Origin: Trichomonas vaginalis G3
Taxonomy: Eukaryota; Parabasalia; Trichomonadida; Trichomonadidae
Reading direction: 5' to 3'
NCBI RefSeq assembly: GCF_026262505.1
Contig: NC_067207.1
Location: 1,186,252 to 1,250,251 of the forward strand
Length of the DNA: 64,000 nt
Made by a program: the position numbers and the translations under genes. This document shows positions 61,405 to 64,000 of this stretch, in pieces. The number at the start of each line of letters is the position of its first letter. Positions within the stretch are counted from its first letter, which is position 1. Under the pieces are notes generated by a model, which saw only the letters and a program-made list of their open reading frames with translations, ran no database searches and was not told where the DNA came from.

Positions 61405-62464
61405 ATGAAATGTAAAGCGCATTTTCTCTGGTTTCTTTATATATTAAAGGATAGATGCGAAGACGAAGAAGCCGCTGATATATGCAACAATCTCAACGAA
61501 GATAGCTATGATAGAATATGTCAATTCGTTTCAAATTTAAATAATTACGTTAAATTGACATGGTATATATTTGAAGTCAAAACAGATTCACCATTAAAGA
61601 TCCTACATGAAAATGGGTATTATAAATACGGAGATACGTCTTTATTTACTCAAACCGAATTTGACGAGATTTCATTCATCAACTTGATAGAGTGCTATAT
61701 GTGGGCAAACTTAGATAGACGAATACCAACTGATTTACTAGTAAAAACGGTCGGCAAAGTGAAAATTTTCGCTTCAAAAGACCCAGAAACGATTCTTTGT
61801 ATGGATCAACACTTGTTGTTATACATGCACAAAATTACGACAAATTCAATCAATATCACATGATTTCATCGGCTCAAACCATTTTCGAGCACTTTTATAT
61901 TCATATATTAAAGATGAATCGCTTTTGAAGTTCGCAAATCCACAAACTAATGCATATTTCTCTTTGAATACATGTGCTTCATACGGATTCCATAAATACT
62001 TTGAGCCTGAAGAATATCGACAATCGCCACTTGTAATTATGTGTTATTTAGTTGATATGATTAAATTTTTAGATGAGCTCAAGCCACGCCCCGCTCCACG
62101 CCCTGTTTCTCAATTAGATGTCCAGAAAATTAACAAGAATATTGCTGAGACTAAAAAAGAAGTCGAATCTATTAAAGTTCGTTGTGGGGCTCTTGCAAAT
62201 GACATCAGTGTTATTACTGCACGCATTTTAAAGATGAAAAGAGCTTCATCAACATTATGTACGGTTAGAAATCGTATGACACCAGGACACAATGAAGATT
62301 CGGCCATAAATGGTCTTCCAATACTTAACGTCAACTTAGATGCAGAACCAAGACCAAAATCTGCATTAAGAGTCAAATGGGACATTCCTGATGAAATAAT
62401 GTCCAGTCATAGATCTTCTGTGGAAAGTGGACAACCACAAAAAAGTCCTCAATCCGCAGATTAA
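61405..62464 (+). CDS. Lineage-specific protein (possible CH-like N-terminal domain), frameshifted
   Basis: The ATG frame at 61405-61863 is helical and polar (DEEAADICNNLNEDSYDRICQF; SFINLIECYMWANLDRRIP). The second frame is open upstream of its nominal start at 61925, back into the end of the first, and reads HDFIGSNHFRALLYSYIKDE, then LLKFANPQTNAYF and SYGFHKYFEPEEYR. It continues with a coiled coil (NKNIAETKKEVESIKVRC) and a basic tail. The two segments most likely belong to one protein of about 350 aa, separated by a single base near 61850. I see no trichomonad intron motif at the join. The family is not recognised; the N-terminal helices are of a length that could form a calponin-homology-like fold. 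Confidence 0.6.
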
Positions 62465-62863
62465 GAATTTTTATCACATTTTGTTATATTTTATTTTGTT
62501 TATAATTTTTTTTAATTTCTTATAAATGCATCAAATCTTTTCTAAATAATGGGCCTAAATAATAATCAAAATTACAAGAATAGAGTTCGAATAAAATTTA
62601 TGAAAAATACGATTTTGGTTTTTTATCTGTTTAAATCATTGATATCATTATGATGATTCATATTGATGATATTCATGAATTTAACATAAATGAATTATAT
62701 TGAGTTATATTTTCAATTTTGTAAATTGTGATTTTCTCAATATTAACCAAGAAAATCTCAATTGGGGCATTTGTTAGGTAGACTTGAACCATGAAAATGA
62801 ATATAAGATCTTTAATTAACAATAGATTTTTATACAATACATAACAAACATTAATATAATCAA
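62465..62863. other. Convergent 3' intergenic region
   Basis: AT-rich, no feature seen. Confidence 0.4.
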
Positions 62864-64000
62864 TTATATTCCAGCATCTTTCAATATAATTGCGCCTTTT
62901 TCATTAATTGCTTGTGAGATTTGCAATGTTGTGTCAATTGCGACAAATTTATTATCTTTAATAGTATAAGGACTATACTTCTTTCCTAAGTTTGTTTCTA
63001 TTATTGCCATTAAGTCTGAGACTACCAATTCTTTTTCTACTTTGATAAGGAAAGGATTTCCATAATATCTTAGTTTTTCATCGCATTTAGAGAAACATAT
63101 TTTAACCAAGAAACCTCCTCTGTTTATCTTGATTTGATCAAATAAAATTGGCTGTGAAGTATCTGAAATTGATGTATTTTCATCAACAAAAGAAGATATT
63201 CTGTGCTTGTGAACTATTACAGGTATAATTTCCTTTGATTCTTCAAGAGCAATTATGTTAATAAGAAGATAAATAGGTATTCCATTTTTGACAAAAATTG
63301 TTTTGTTTTCAATCACCTTTCCGAGTTCAGCAATTTTATATTCAACTTGAGCTAAATGTCTGTAGTTTTCAGCACTAGATTTCTTGCAAACTGTGAAACT
63401 GATTTCATTTACAGAATCAAATGATAATTGTTCATTAAGAGTCTTTTCTAAATCTAATACAATCAAATTACTTGGATTAGAATAAGGGAACAAAATAATG
63501 ACATCTTCGTCATCGTCATAATTTTGAATATCGAATGTAGAAATTAAGAAATCAAAGAAATTATCATTACTTATATTTGATGGAAAAGCAATTGTTTCAT
63601 ATTCTGTATTTCCTAATTCATCAAATTGCTTGCATTTGATTTCAACAATATTTCTTTCTTCTTCAACATATTTACTGACATCATCAGGAAAAACAGAGTT
63701 CTCCAAACGTGTTGAACAAATAACATAAGGATTTGTCTTATAAGGAGGTCTCTTTCTCTTGTAATCATTGAATAATTTAGCTGAAAGTGGTTTGACAGCA
63801 TTTGCAACAATAAAAGCAGATTTTCCTTCAGCCAAAAATCCGATTTGTTCTTCAGGACTCGCTTTAGAAAAGTTCTTGTTATGAATTACATATTCAATTT
63901 CATATTTCCTAATAGAAGGAATGAAATCTTCGATGACTTCTCCAATTTTCTTTTTAATGGAAATAACTTGACTTCCTTGCAATCTCAAAGGATCATTCAT
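62864..64000 (-). CDS. Protein of unknown function, possible ubiquitin-like-fold C-terminal region; may extend beyond the window
   Basis: 378 codons end at 62864. An ATG falls exactly on the last three bases of the window, so it may be an internal Met of a longer gene. The text is a mixed alpha/beta chain with several units of about 90 residues (EIKCKQFDELGNTEYETIAF; FDFLISTFDIQN; FLIKVEKELVVSDLMAIIE). The repeating strand-helix pattern and the late GNPFLIKVE...LVVSDLMAIIETNLGKKY block recall the ubiquitin-like repeats at the C-terminus of USP7-type deubiquitinases. That is a weak match and no catalytic Cys or His box is in view. Confidence 0.55.
   Translation of the reverse strand: MNDPLRLQGSQVISIKKKIGEVIEDFIPSIRKYEIEYVIHNKNFSKASPEEQIGFLAEGKSAFIVANAVKPLSAKLFNDYKRKRPPYKTNPYVICSTRLENSVFPDDVSKYVEEERNIVEIKCKQFDELGNTEYETIAFPSNISNDNFFDFLISTFDIQNYDDDEDVIILFPYSNPSNLIVLDLEKTLNEQLSFDSVNEISFTVCKKSSAENYRHLAQVEYKIAELGKVIENKTIFVKNGIPIYLLINIIALEESKEIIPVIVHKHRISSFVDENTSISDTSQPILFDQIKINRGGFLVKICFSKCDEKLRYYGNPFLIKVEKELVVSDLMAIIETNLGKKYSPYTIKDNKFVAIDTTLQISQAINEKGAIILKDAGI

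Noticed and set aside
63613..63810. Overlapping minus-strand frame
   Set aside because: Shadow of the long right-edge gene.

Overview
The window reads as nuclear DNA of a parabasalid protist (Trichomonas/Tritrichomonas-like; species not decidable here). It is strongly AT-rich, and the confident genes are intronless and closely spaced on both strands. It encodes eukaryotic proteins (Rab GTPases, uS12, eL15, NAA10, prefoldin 4, a CK1 kinase, a CFAP73/CCDC42-type flagellar coiled-coil protein). It also carries a complete 16.8-kb Maverick/Polinton, an element class abundant in trichomonads. Several annotated ORF starts are non-ATG codons; I moved starts to the first plausible ATG.

Layout. 1-5.4 kb: a HEAT-repeat karyopherin-like gene running off the left edge, a compact INCENP-like IN-box protein, a seven-helix membrane protein and an R2R3 Myb regulator with an A-tract frameshift. 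5.4-9.9 kb: gene-free, repeat-rich DNA with clusters of short perfect palindromes. 9.9-20 kb: compact housekeeping block (CK1 kinase, NAA10, uS12, TMEM230-like, Rab, a 50-aa membrane micro-ORF, CFAP73-like, prefoldin 4, eL15). 20-30 kb: two lineage-specific Asn/Ile-rich gene families in whole, truncated, inverted and chimeric copies, plus a 1.4-kb inverted-repeat element. 31-36 kb: VPS9-like protein, SurE phosphatase (likely bacterial in origin), ARM-repeat protein, Rab7-like GTPase. 36.1-38.1 kb: an array of long hairpins.

38,088-54,858: the Maverick, with 882-bp terminal inverted repeats and a perfect 6-bp target duplication (CATTAA). It carries a TIR-embedded tandem-domain gene (one copy per end), protein-primed DNA polymerase B, a retroviral-type integrase, a primase/SF3 helicase, a KilA-N-like protein, an FtsK/HerA-type packaging ATPase, a probable major capsid protein, twin small amphipathic proteins and several unknowns. 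Nearly every long gene is split by 1-2-nt shifts, several at short homopolymers. Either the element is decaying or the consensus is poor in this multicopy repeat.

54.9-64 kb: DYRK/HIPK-like kinase (start 299 bp beyond the Maverick target duplication), OCRL-type inositol 5-phosphatase, an acidic Ser/Asp-rich protein, a frameshifted lineage-specific gene and the C-terminal part of a further protein at the right edge.

The most unusual signal is a recurrent class of short GC-richer palindromes with 3-4-nt spacers. They occur in clusters, inside Maverick coding sequence without breaking the frame (one cluster forms a potential cloverleaf) and, in similar style, in host intergenic DNA.
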